DNA of 64,000 nt, from positions 1 through 64,000 of the IMG/VR virus record IMGVR_UViG_3300009788_000096; one strand, given 5' to 3'. This DNA is from a virus. The position numbers and the translations under genes were made by a program. Position 1 is the first letter of the stretch; each line of letters opens with the position of its first letter. Shown piece by piece: positions 30,083 through 39,159 of the stretch. A model generated the notes under the pieces. The model had not been told where the DNA came from and ran no database searches. It worked only from the letters and a program-made list of their open reading frames with translations.

Positions 30083-30643
30083 ATGCCAACACCTGCAAAT
30101 GTCTCAAATCTTGCGATCGGTAAAGGCATCCTCTACATTGGAGAATGGAGCGGAATGACTCCGCCGACCGATCCTGCTGGTTATAGCGATATGGGTAATG
30201 TCACGTCTATCGAGGTAGAACCGATGATTGAAAGGCTGCCGCATTACTCTTCGCGTACCGGCTTTAGAACGAAAGACAAAAACCCGATTATCCAAACCGA
30301 ATATGCTATTCGCTGGGATTGCGATGAGATAGCTGCCGTGAATTTAAAGCTGTTTCTTCTGGGCACCAAAGTTGCCAATGTCATTTCTGCTCTGCAAGCA
30401 ACGGACAAAGAGTATGCCCTCAAGTTTATTTCCGATAATCCCATCGGGCCCAATCAGACGTGGCGTTGTTGGAAGATGACTGTAACTCCCAATGGCCCAT
30501 TGCAGCTGATCGGCGAAGAGTATATGGCAATGAGTTTCGCTGGTGAAGGACTTGCCGATATTGCTAATCACGCAAGCAGTCCTTACATGACCATAACGTA
30601 CGTAACCACAACCACCACAACTACCACAACGACCACTTCTTAA
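30083..30643 (+). CDS. major tail tube protein with poly-Thr C-terminus
   Basis: 186 aa. N-terminal beta start (GKGILYIGEWSG), central beta strands and MSFAGEGLADI fit a siphovirus tail tube protein. The C-terminus is a ~13-residue Thr tract ending S. If this is the tube protein, hundreds of Thr tails would be displayed along the tail. Followed by the tail chaperone pair, as expected. Confidence 0.75.
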   Translation: MPTPANVSNLAIGKGILYIGEWSGMTPPTDPAGYSDMGNVTSIEVEPMIERLPHYSSRTGFRTKDKNPIIQTEYAIRWDCDEIAAVNLKLFLLGTKVANVISALQATDKEYALKFISDNPIGPNQTWRCWKMTVTPNGPLQLIGEEYMAMSFAGEGLADIANHASSPYMTITYVTTTTTTTTTTTS

Positions 30644-30675
30644 TAGTCGGTGGCAAGTTGCAAGCGAGGTAAAAA

Positions 30676-31053
30676 ATGCGAAAGACGAAATCTTTTAAAA
30701 TCAAAGGTTATGATAAACAGTACGAAGTCAAAGAAATGACCGTGCGTGAAATCATTGACCTAATTCAGGACAAAGCACTCGACGGTGATCTTACTCTGGA
30801 TGGGTTTAAGGAGTACTTCTCTGACCAGCTCCCGAAGTTCACCAATATAAAAGACCTCGATGAGATCATTGATATGGCTCCCAGTGAATTGACAGAAATC
30901 TGGGAAAACTTCTCGGAAGCGAATTCAGTTTTTTTCGCAGTGGCCCGCAAGGCGGGACTGGAACAAATCTTAGGGAAGTTGAAAGCGGCGATTATCGCGG
31001 ACTTTTTAAGTTGGCTTGTGCCCTTATCGAAGTCGGGCACCAAGAGTGCTTAG
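30676..31053 (+). CDS. tail assembly chaperone (G-type)
   Basis: 125 aa. It has the usual small acidic helical form of a gpG chaperone and lies between tail tube and tape measure genes. A predicted -1 ribosomal frameshift 45 nt before its stop would produce a G-T fusion. These chaperones coat the tape measure during tail assembly and are not kept in the virion. Confidence 0.75.
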   Translation: MRKTKSFKIKGYDKQYEVKEMTVREIIDLIQDKALDGDLTLDGFKEYFSDQLPKFTNIKDLDEIIDMAPSELTEIWENFSEANSVFFAVARKAGLEQILGKLKAAIIADFLSWLVPLSKSGTKSA

Positions 31054-31199
31054 ATTATGGATATTCGTTCTTTATAGATGCATGGAACGAGCACCAATAT
31101 TTAAAGTTCGATAATGAGAAGTCAATTGCAATAGCCTTTCGAACTGCTCGTTTCGCTAATGACAAAGAATGGCGAAAGTATCTAAGAAAAAAAGGATAA
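31002..31199 (+). CDS. T domain of the tail chaperone, made by -1 frameshift
   Basis: Zero frame GAC TTT TTA AGT; slipping one base at CTTTTTA (31002-31008) gives AAG TTG GCT TGT and continues to 31199 (62 residues, ending YLRKKG). The heptamer is near but not identical to the X-XXY-YYZ rule (C replaces the first T). Location, length and lack of an SD match lambda gpGT organisation. Confidence 0.65.
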   Translation, partial: LFKLACALIEVGHQECLDYGYSFFIDAWNEHQYLKFDNEKSIAIAFRTARFANDKEWRKYLRKKG

Positions 31200-31203
31200 G
31201 TCA

Positions 31204-33909
31204 ATGCCAGAAAGCGAAACTTTAGAAATACTTGTAAAACTTCGCGATCAAGCTAAAAAGCCTCTTAGCGCATTCAATGCCGAGTTGGCGGAAACTGAAG
31301 AACTCGCTGATCGAGCGGGAGACCAGTTAGACCAGACACGAAAAGGTTTGGACAGAACTGGGAAACAGTTGACGAAAACTTCTAAAAGAATGAAGAACTT
31401 CAATGCCGGTTTAAAACAATTGAAAGCTGGGCTCACCGGTATTCGTGGAGGTTTAAACTATGCTGTAAGAGGATTGTTCTCTTTAAAGGCTGCATTGGCT
31501 GGCGCTGGTGTGGGTCTGCTCGCAAGAAGCTTTATTCAAGCTGCAAGTACTGCTGAGCAATACCGCACAAGATTGACTGTTTTACTCGGTTCGGTAAAAG
31601 AAGGTAACCGTTTATTTGCGGAAATGACGGAATTTGCTTCAGGCGTAGCCTTTGAATACGAAGAAATCATGGGCGCTGCAACCGCGTTATCTGGTGTTAT
31701 GAAGGGTGGCGTTGATGAAGTAAAAGAATGGATGCCTTTAATATCCGACCTTGCTGCTGCTTCAGGTTTGGGAATACAGGAATCAACTACACAAGTTATC
31801 CGAATGTATTCCTCTGGAGCTGCGGCAGCCGATATGTTTAGGGAAAGAGGCATATTGGCTATGCTCGGTTTTCAAGCTGGTGTTTCTGTTTCTGCAGAAG
31901 AAACCAGAAAAAGATTAATGGAAGCATTTGAAGATCCAGCTTCACGATTCCGTGGAGCAGCCGAATTGTTGTCCAGAACCTGGGGTGGTATGATGTCCAT
32001 GATGTCAGATGCCTGGTTCCAATTCCGAAATACTGTTATGGAAGCTGGTGTGTTTGACTATATCAAAGCTGCCATCCAAATGATGCTTGACTTCTTTAAA
32101 AGGTTAAAGACCGAAGGCAATATGGAAAAATGGGCAAAGAGTCTTTCTGATAATGTTATCGGTGCATTTGAAGTCATTATCAAAGGAGCTGCCCTTGTTG
32201 GTGATGTATTCCGCGGATGGAAAATGATTTGGCTTAGCTTGAAAGTTGCCTTCGCTGCATTCGCACAATATCTCAATACTGGCCTTGCCTTCATTGCAGA
32301 TATAATTGATTCTATCCGTGCGAAGATAAATGAACTTGGAGCGGACGCAGCAAAGATCGGGAAGATATTAAAATTTACTCCCGGTATGCAGGGCCTCGGT
32401 CTGTTGCTTGAACAATTGGAATCCAATAATGTTGAAATCGGAAAGATGGGTGACCAGTTAAGAGACAACGCAAAATTCTGGGAAGACATTGGCGATGAGT
32501 CCGGTGAAGCATTACTTGCAGTGGCCGGTCAGGAATCTTATTATAGTAAAGTGGATGGTTTGCTATCGAAGATTCGGTTAAAGGCCGAAGACTATCGCAA
32601 AGAAGTAGAGAAGGCAGGGACTGCACGACCAGCAACTGCTCTTGTTCCGGAAGCAAGTCTAAAAGCTTTAAGTGCATCTGCGGTGGCTCGCTTAAAAGCT
32701 ACGACCGCCCTCGCTTTAGCGGAGTTGAATGCCTTTTATAAACAAGGTGAGGTTGGGCTGGCAGAATACTTCAATAAAAGGGAATCACTTCTCACGGATC
32801 AATACGAAAAGGAACTTGCTTTACTTCGGAAAAGAGAGTCATTAGTCTCTGCGGAAAAGCCTGAAGAGAAGTTAAAGATCCAAGATCAAATCTTCGCTCT
32901 TGAGAAGAAGTATAATATAGATCGTATTAAGTTACAAGACGATCGGGTCAGTGCGGAGAAAAAGGCGGCATCCGATATACTCGCGATTGATAGGGCATTA
33001 GCGGATATGCGGAAAAATATACTTATGGGGCCGGCTGCTTCGATGCAGGCAATGTTTGATCTGGAAGCAGAAGAGCTCGATCGCAGGCAACAAGAAGAGA
33101 TTCAAAAACTTACTGACTTAAAAGCGCAAGAAGCAGATATCGAGGAAGCGTACAGATTGCAACAACTCGAGAGGGATAAGGTTCTGGCCAATCAGCGCTT
33201 GCGTGTGCAAGAAGCAACAATGGAAGGAATCAAAACAACTCTCGGTTTTATGGAGAGTGCGTTTGCTGATGCCTACGAAGCTTCTGGAGAATCCATCAAG
33301 GAATTCTTTCTACTTCAAAAAGCTGCAGCAATCGCAACGACTATTATATCTACCTACGAAGCTGCACAAAAAGCATATTCTTCAATGGTTGGAATTCCCT
33401 ATGTTGGCCCTGCCCTTGGTATTGCTGCCGCCGCTGCCGCTGTCGCTGGAGGCATGGCGAGAGTCGGAGTTATTCTGGCTCAGAAAATGGCAAAAGGTGG
33501 TATGGTTGAAGGGCATAGTCCAACTGCCACTTCTGATAATATTCCAATCAGCGCAACCGCCGGAGAGTTTATGCAGCCTGTTAGTGCGGTGAAGTATTAT
33601 AGTAAAAGAGGAATGGAAGCGATTAAAAGTAAAATAATTCCTCGTGAAGTCATTGCTGCCTATGCTTCTAACATCCGTCCGCCTGCCCCGAATTATTCTC
33701 GTGGATTCCAAGCTGGCGGTCCAATTGGAAGCGCAGGTGGTGGCGATCAGGAAGCCGGAAAGACTCCGGGTGAAGCAATCAATGTTATCAATGTCCTTGA
33801 TCCAAACTTGATGGATCAATACGTATCAACGGCTCACGGACAGAAGAATATCGTAAACGTAATCAGTCAAAATGCTTTTGCAGTAAAACAAATAATCGAA
33901 GCGGAGTAA
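31204..33909 (+). CDS. tail tape measure protein
   Basis: 901 aa, the longest protein of the tail block except the fibre at 48019. Long helical and coiled-coil N-terminus, hydrophobic segments at ~85-110, ~330-370 and ~735-765 (GIAAAAAAVAGGMARVGVILA), and SATAGEFMQPVSAVKYYSKRG, a motif seen in tape measure ends. Determines tail length and assists DNA entry. Confidence 0.9.
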   Translation: MPESETLEILVKLRDQAKKPLSAFNAELAETEELADRAGDQLDQTRKGLDRTGKQLTKTSKRMKNFNAGLKQLKAGLTGIRGGLNYAVRGLFSLKAALAGAGVGLLARSFIQAASTAEQYRTRLTVLLGSVKEGNRLFAEMTEFASGVAFEYEEIMGAATALSGVMKGGVDEVKEWMPLISDLAAASGLGIQESTTQVIRMYSSGAAAADMFRERGILAMLGFQAGVSVSAEETRKRLMEAFEDPASRFRGAAELLSRTWGGMMSMMSDAWFQFRNTVMEAGVFDYIKAAIQMMLDFFKRLKTEGNMEKWAKSLSDNVIGAFEVIIKGAALVGDVFRGWKMIWLSLKVAFAAFAQYLNTGLAFIADIIDSIRAKINELGADAAKIGKILKFTPGMQGLGLLLEQLESNNVEIGKMGDQLRDNAKFWEDIGDESGEALLAVAGQESYYSKVDGLLSKIRLKAEDYRKEVEKAGTARPATALVPEASLKALSASAVARLKATTALALAELNAFYKQGEVGLAEYFNKRESLLTDQYEKELALLRKRESLVSAEKPEEKLKIQDQIFALEKKYNIDRIKLQDDRVSAEKKAASDILAIDRALADMRKNILMGPAASMQAMFDLEAEELDRRQQEEIQKLTDLKAQEADIEEAYRLQQLERDKVLANQRLRVQEATMEGIKTTLGFMESAFADAYEASGESIKEFFLLQKAAAIATTIISTYEAAQKAYSSMVGIPYVGPALGIAAAAAAVAGGMARVGVILAQKMAKGGMVEGHSPTATSDNIPISATAGEFMQPVSAVKYYSKRGMEAIKSKIIPREVIAAYASNIRPPAPNYSRGFQAGGPIGSAGGGDQEAGKTPGEAINVINVLDPNLMDQYVSTAHGQKNIVNVISQNAFAVKQIIEAE

Positions 33910-33913
33910 AATC

Positions 33914-35188
33914 ATGCCATACCAAACAGGCGTAGTAACACAATTTTTAGGAGCAAACGGATTACTTCAGAAACTTTTAGATTTTATATCAGGAACGGAA
34001 GTAACTGGAGAAACTTTATCTAGCAGCGGAGTCTCATGGTCTGGGAGTTTAGCGAGCTCTCCTGTTGGACTTGGAAGGCTTGTTATTACCTATGAATTTT
34101 CTTCAGTTGAATATGAGGCTACAGATGATGGTTCCGGAAATATCACTGGAACAAATATTTCTGCCGGTACTATCAACTATACCAATGGAGCTTACAGCAT
34201 TACTTTTACTGGCACACCGGACGCAGCGCCAACTGCCGATTATATCCACGGAGTTCCCGGACAGGATTGGCGTGTAGAATTAAACCGAACCACCAGAGAT
34301 GATGGTGGTGATGGATATACGGAACCATGTCCGGGAGCAAAGGAAGTAGTGCTTTCAAATACAGGTCTATCAGGAGCGGAAGCAGTTATTGTTGGAATCA
34401 GGGAATGCTTCTATGTGACGGAAGACTTTTATAACTGGGACTTAAACGGTTATCTGAATTTTAACGCAGCGGGTGAATGGGATCAAAACGCAATCACTCA
34501 TGGGATGCCTACGTATAGTTCTACATTCGAAAGTTTTTATCGCCATCCCGGGATGGCACTTCGTAATGATACAATGAACTATTGGTTCTATTCGAATCAG
34601 CAGCGTTTTATAGTTATAGTAAAGGTTGCATCTAACTATGAATCATGTTATCTCGGCTTTGGCAGGCGATTTGGTAATCCCGGCGATTATCCTTATCCAT
34701 TGTTTATCGGTGGTTGTATTAGTGGAAACAGAATATCATCTGATACTACATTGTTTCATCAATTTTTTATTCAAATAAATCGTGCAGATAATAACTGCCA
34801 AGTTTGGACTGTGACTCCGGGAACGGATTATATGACTTGGATAGGACAATCAAGCGCAAACGCGGGTCAAAGAATACTGCCTTACGGTACATGGGGAGAT
34901 CTGGGTGCGCTTAACCCAACAAAGAATGGCGAACGAATAATGACTCCCGTTTATATATGCCCATATAGTTCGTTACTCGGTTCGCTATATTATGATCTGG
35001 ATGAAGTATATCATATTGCGGGCATTGGCTTACAAAGTGAAGACTTGGTTAATTATGCTGGCAGTAGGTATCGGGTATTTCAAAATATATTCCGAACAAC
35101 TTATTTTGACTATATGGCAGTAAAGGAAGGTGCCGCAGTTTCAACAACGACAACCACGACAACCACGACAACTACGACTTCAACTTAA
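33914..35188 (+). CDS. tail-associated beta-sandwich protein with poly-Thr tail
   Basis: 424 aa. A start helix (QFLGANGLLQKLLDFI), then a beta-rich body with repeated Tyr/Asn/Gly, and a ~15-residue Thr tail. Overall plan resembles the next gene. Probably a distal tail or surface protein. Family not recognised. Confidence 0.7.
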   Translation: MPYQTGVVTQFLGANGLLQKLLDFISGTEVTGETLSSSGVSWSGSLASSPVGLGRLVITYEFSSVEYEATDDGSGNITGTNISAGTINYTNGAYSITFTGTPDAAPTADYIHGVPGQDWRVELNRTTRDDGGDGYTEPCPGAKEVVLSNTGLSGAEAVIVGIRECFYVTEDFYNWDLNGYLNFNAAGEWDQNAITHGMPTYSSTFESFYRHPGMALRNDTMNYWFYSNQQRFIVIVKVASNYESCYLGFGRRFGNPGDYPYPLFIGGCISGNRISSDTTLFHQFFIQINRADNNCQVWTVTPGTDYMTWIGQSSANAGQRILPYGTWGDLGALNPTKNGERIMTPVYICPYSSLLGSLYYDLDEVYHIAGIGLQSEDLVNYAGSRYRVFQNIFRTTYFDYMAVKEGAAVSTTTTTTTTTTTTST

Positions 35189-35198
35189 GGAAAAGATT

Positions 35199-36167
35199 AT
35201 GACTCTTTTAAATTATGCGTATTATGCAAATCCAACAAGTCATCACGATGTATTGACTAAGTTGAGGACTTTCGCTTTAGCACAAGGATGGACATCGGAT
35301 TATTATCATAGTGAAAGTGTCGAATGGGCCGCAACCGGTGGTTCTCCAGCTTATGACTTCATTGGTGGGGCCGAGTCTGCGTTGGGTCTTTGGTCTAATG
35401 GTCATGGTTTACAAGATTTAATTGTACGTTTTCGATGTACACAAAGTGGTGTGGATCCACAAAACGAAACGATGTATTGTGCTGGCATTCAGCCGGGAAC
35501 GAGTCGAGTTCCCGATGGAGGTCAGTCTGCACAGCCGCATGCCCAAACAGGTTATTATACTCATTCAAGATATGCTACTCATTCAATGTCTCCCGGAACG
35601 ATGCATGGAGTTTGGTTCTTTGGCAATGCACACTTTATCTATATGGTTCTTGCTCCCGATTCTTCGTTTTGCACATTTCTTTTATTTGGAACCCCAAGCC
35701 TTTTTAAACCAACGGATAAGGGAGTTTATCTCGTTACGGGCGGCACTTACTTTGATTACTATGTCTATTGGTACGATGCATGGGGAGCTCAATCCAAGTA
35801 CGCGCTTGCTCATGAAAGAACTGCAAACACAAGTTACTATAATAGTTGGGATGCGAATTATGATCGAAGGTTACCTACATGGCGTAATAGTACTTATGTT
35901 AATGCCACAACTGTAATTTATAATACTTTATATTATGCCATTCAATTAAATTCATGGACTGGCAAACGAACCATGATTCAACCAATGGTTTATATGATGC
36001 GATATCCTGATTCTGTTTACTATCCTCTTGGAACTTGGCCAGTTTTCTTAATCCCCTTTACTGGCCTTGGAATGGGAGACATATTGACTTATGGAGCAGA
36101 ACAATATATGGTTTTTCCAGATTCTTTTAATGTGAGACAAAACGGCATCGCATTTAGGATTGTATAA
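35199..36167 (+). CDS. tail-associated beta-rich protein, related to previous
   Basis: 322 aa. The start at 35199 follows TTAAGGAAAAGATT; the longer frame upstream lies inside the Thr repeat DNA. The body resembles the previous protein (helical start LLNYAYYANPTSHHDVL, long beta region, bulky aromatics), but lacks a Thr tail. Virion protein by context. Confidence 0.65.
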   Translation: MTLLNYAYYANPTSHHDVLTKLRTFALAQGWTSDYYHSESVEWAATGGSPAYDFIGGAESALGLWSNGHGLQDLIVRFRCTQSGVDPQNETMYCAGIQPGTSRVPDGGQSAQPHAQTGYYTHSRYATHSMSPGTMHGVWFFGNAHFIYMVLAPDSSFCTFLLFGTPSLFKPTDKGVYLVTGGTYFDYYVYWYDAWGAQSKYALAHERTANTSYYNSWDANYDRRLPTWRNSTYVNATTVIYNTLYYAIQLNSWTGKRTMIQPMVYMMRYPDSVYYPLGTWPVFLIPFTGLGMGDILTYGAEQYMVFPDSFNVRQNGIAFRIV

Positions 36168-37252
36168 TGGGAGTCTCAAACGCATTACTCACACAATTTG
36201 ATCCGCAATTGTATGCAACCGATGCTTACAATAAAACCAAAACTGGAAGTAGAGTTTTAATAACGGATCCTTCAACTGCTTATAAGCAAACTGACTTTGG
36301 TCTGGGGATACGTGTAGGGCAGGGGTATGCGGATATTGCCAGGGTTCATAGTGCAATACTTCCTTTTTCTTTTGGCGATGATGTTATGTTTTGGAGAGTC
36401 TGGTTTGAACCTGTTCTTATAGATGCTGGTTTTATTGTTGAAGATAAAGAATATTATGTGAAAGTTTGGAATGCGCATCTCGATGTGACAGCTTCTATTA
36501 CAGCAGTATCGTCAGTCAGTCCAGTGGGAACAACTATAACTCATGATCCGCTTCCTATAACGATTGGAAAGTTTGGAGATGAATGGATAACTATAAAGGT
36601 TCTTGAAGAAGGGCCTCCGGTACAAAATACTGTTTACGAATTCACAATCAATGCTGTTGACTATGAAACGGAAATAGATGGGATACGTGTTTCGCCATTT
36701 ATGTGGGAACCAAATTGGAATAAAAAAGTCAATGTCGAAATGCACTTTGATACGGCATTGGATAGAAATAAATACTTTGTCGAACAGCGTAGGCCATTGA
36801 GACACAAGCCATATTATAAGTTTTCTTTTAGTGTTAATCCAAGTGGTGTAGATGCACAGAAGTTAAAACAGTTATTAGCTTATGCCCATGATAAGGTTTT
36901 GGGCCTTCCTTTGTTTAATGAGCAAGCACATCCAAGTCAAAGTTTTAATGGTTCGGCCACTATAGTATGTTCGAATGATTTAAGTAAATTTTGGAATCTT
37001 AATAACCAAGCGACCTTTGTTGTAGTTGTAGATCATCAAGCATTGCAAGCGGAAATAAAAGAAATTGAATCCGTTGCTGCTGGCCAAATCGTTTGTACAC
37101 TCCCAGTTTCGGATACTTTTACTTGGCAGTCAAGTGTCGTCTATCCGGTGGTTATGGTCATTGGAGAAAGCTTTGACTTCCGTCCGGAAAGTGATGATGT
37201 AATTAACAGCAACCTAAGTTTCTCAGAATATGAAAGGTCAAGTGCTACATAA
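36167..37252 (+). CDS. tail protein of unknown family
   Basis: 361 aa, beta-rich, no TM. Sits between tape measure and BR0599-like gene and overlaps both neighbours by 1 nt. Likely distal tail/baseplate component. Family not recognised. Confidence 0.65.
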   Translation: MGVSNALLTQFDPQLYATDAYNKTKTGSRVLITDPSTAYKQTDFGLGIRVGQGYADIARVHSAILPFSFGDDVMFWRVWFEPVLIDAGFIVEDKEYYVKVWNAHLDVTASITAVSSVSPVGTTITHDPLPITIGKFGDEWITIKVLEEGPPVQNTVYEFTINAVDYETEIDGIRVSPFMWEPNWNKKVNVEMHFDTALDRNKYFVEQRRPLRHKPYYKFSFSVNPSGVDAQKLKQLLAYAHDKVLGLPLFNEQAHPSQSFNGSATIVCSNDLSKFWNLNNQATFVVVVDHQALQAEIKEIESVAAGQIVCTLPVSDTFTWQSSVVYPVVMVIGESFDFRPESDDVINSNLSFSEYERSSAT

Positions 37253-37866
37253 TGGCTGATAGTTTAGAAGACTTAGGAGGTTATAGTATTTTTCCAGTTG
37301 AACCCAATTGGCTTCATAAACCCAGTATGAATCTTGAGCTTGCAAGAATACTGATGAAGTATACTGGTACTGCCGCGAAGTTATCTTCCTTTACGGATCA
37401 TGTGCCAGAAGCATGGAAGTTGGGTTTTACTCCAAGTAAAGAAGATGAACATGACTTAATCGTTTTTTTCATTGCAAGGTATGGAAAGCATGGTGGTTTC
37501 TGGATAAAGATTCCAGCGCGGGAGTTTACACTTTACTCTAATTCCCTTAGTGGTTCAACGGAAATAAGGGTTGAAAATAATGGTGCTGAGCAACAGTATC
37601 AGGGATACGAAAGAATTTGGATAGACATGCACAGCAATGATATTTTAACCCGCAAGGTATTGACTACCACCAAGGAAGATGATTATCTTTCGTTGGGACT
37701 TAGTGTCTCTTTGGATAGGGACGTTACACCATCCACTCATTTTAAAATTTGTCGATTGCTCTTTTGTAGATTTGATGAAGATATGTTGAAGATGAGTTTT
37801 GGTCAGAACCAGTACCCCGACATAACACTTGCGGTACGCGAATTAGTTAGGGAATATCCAGCATGA
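37252..37866 (+). CDS. tail protein of unknown family
   Basis: 204 aa, beta-rich with HGGFWIKIPAREFTLY. Directly precedes the BR0599-like gene, where gene transfer agents carry gp12-type distal tail proteins. Overlaps the next start by 4 nt (ATGA). Confidence 0.6.
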   Translation: MADSLEDLGGYSIFPVEPNWLHKPSMNLELARILMKYTGTAAKLSSFTDHVPEAWKLGFTPSKEDEHDLIVFFIARYGKHGGFWIKIPAREFTLYSNSLSGSTEIRVENNGAEQQYQGYERIWIDMHSNDILTRKVLTTTKEDDYLSLGLSVSLDRDVTPSTHFKICRLLFCRFDEDMLKMSFGQNQYPDITLAVRELVREYPA

Positions 37867-38654
37867 CTTTAGCAACTGAATATCCTAAAGCAGAAATGGA
37901 GGCCATGCCGGAGATGTATGACTTCGAGTATGGAGGCACTCACGAAAGATTTACTTCTTGGTCACAGGATCTAACTTTCCTTGGATATACTTTCCATAAT
38001 GCACCAATTAAAAGAAGTGGTTTTTCTTTTGATAAAGAATTTACGAATGTTCGAGTAAACATAAACGCACCAGTAACCACTGGTTTCGAGCGATGGATTT
38101 CAAATGCTCCGTTGGAACCAACAGTGGTAACCATTTATCGCGGATTAAAATCTGATCTAACTGAATACACAATACTTTTTTCTGGGTGGATATTAAATGT
38201 TGGCTTTAAAGATCAGGTTGCATCTGCTACATGTGAGAGTAATTCGGGGATTTTAAATCACGTTGCCCCGCGAATCGTTTATCAGAGTTTCTGTAACCAT
38301 GAGTTATTTGATTCATATTGCAAACTTGATGATTCTTTATATGAAGTCCCAGCAGTAGTAACAGTAAGCGGAGCGGTTTTATCAAGTGCTACGTTTGATA
38401 GTTTCGATGATGATTACTTCAAAATGGGAAGATGCAGATTTGGTCAAGATGAAAGATTAATAACAGATCATACGGGAGCGGACATAGCTCTTCATATGCC
38501 ATTTGATGCATCGCTCGTAAACGGCTCAAGTGTTATAGGTCTTCCGGGATGTGATGGAAGTCCTGACGTTTGTAAAGCATTTGATAATTTCGATGATAAC
38601 TTTTTAGGCTTCGCTTATATACCGAGTAAGAATCCAGTAATTTGGGGTGTGTAA
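37863..38654 (+). CDS. BR0599/DUF2163-family baseplate hub-associated protein
   Basis: 263 aa. Features: beta domain with IKRSGFSFDKEFTNVRVN, then a Cys-rich C-terminal region (CNHELFDSYCKLD, LPGCDGSPDVCKAFDN) typical of DUF2163/BR0599 proteins that bind a metal cluster in GTA gp13-type hub subunits. Followed by an NlpC/P60 gene and the central hub, the conserved order. Confidence 0.85.
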   Translation: MTLATEYPKAEMEAMPEMYDFEYGGTHERFTSWSQDLTFLGYTFHNAPIKRSGFSFDKEFTNVRVNINAPVTTGFERWISNAPLEPTVVTIYRGLKSDLTEYTILFSGWILNVGFKDQVASATCESNSGILNHVAPRIVYQSFCNHELFDSYCKLDDSLYEVPAVVTVSGAVLSSATFDSFDDDYFKMGRCRFGQDERLITDHTGADIALHMPFDASLVNGSSVIGLPGCDGSPDVCKAFDNFDDNFLGFAYIPSKNPVIWGV

Positions 38655-39157
38655 TGATTCCGGTTTTTGAAAATGAAAAACTGTGGGAGCATATGGAAAG
38701 TATTCTTGCTTCGTGGCATAATACTCCTTACAAGCATATGGGGATGACGAAGCAAAGAGGTGCTGATTGCACAATGTTTTTGGCTTGCTGTTATAACGAA
38801 GCTGGAGTAATGGCAAATCTCTATCCGCCAGAATACTACCCGAGAGATTGGAACATTCATACCGGAGAAGAACTGGTGCGAAACAGTTTAATATACCATC
38901 TGCAAACAGGCTTGGCTAAAGGCTTTACTGCAGATATTTTTGAAAAGAAAGAAATTGAAAGAGAAGACTTTATTCGCGGCGATCTGCTTGGGTTCAAAAC
39001 GCCAAGAAGTAAATGCACTAATCATACAGCCATGTGGTTGGGCAGAGATGATTGGATGGTGAATTGTATTCAAGGTGGGGGAGTTTGCGAATTAGAATGG
39101 ACACGTGTTTGGAATAGACTTTTTACTACCGCATTTAGAATAATGGTTAAGGAGTAA
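38654..39157 (+). CDS. NlpC/P60 tail peptidase
   Basis: 167 aa. Active-site Cys in GADCTMFL (near residue 40), His in NHTAMWLG, and the HNTPYKHMG opening of tail-associated NlpC/P60 hydrolases (GTA gp14 type). Cuts peptidoglycan peptides during DNA entry. Starts ATG in TAATG overlap with the previous gene. Confidence 0.85.
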   Translation: MIPVFENEKLWEHMESILASWHNTPYKHMGMTKQRGADCTMFLACCYNEAGVMANLYPPEYYPRDWNIHTGEELVRNSLIYHLQTGLAKGFTADIFEKKEIEREDFIRGDLLGFKTPRSKCTNHTAMWLGRDDWMVNCIQGGGVCELEWTRVWNRLFTTAFRIMVKE

Positions 39158-39159
39158 TT

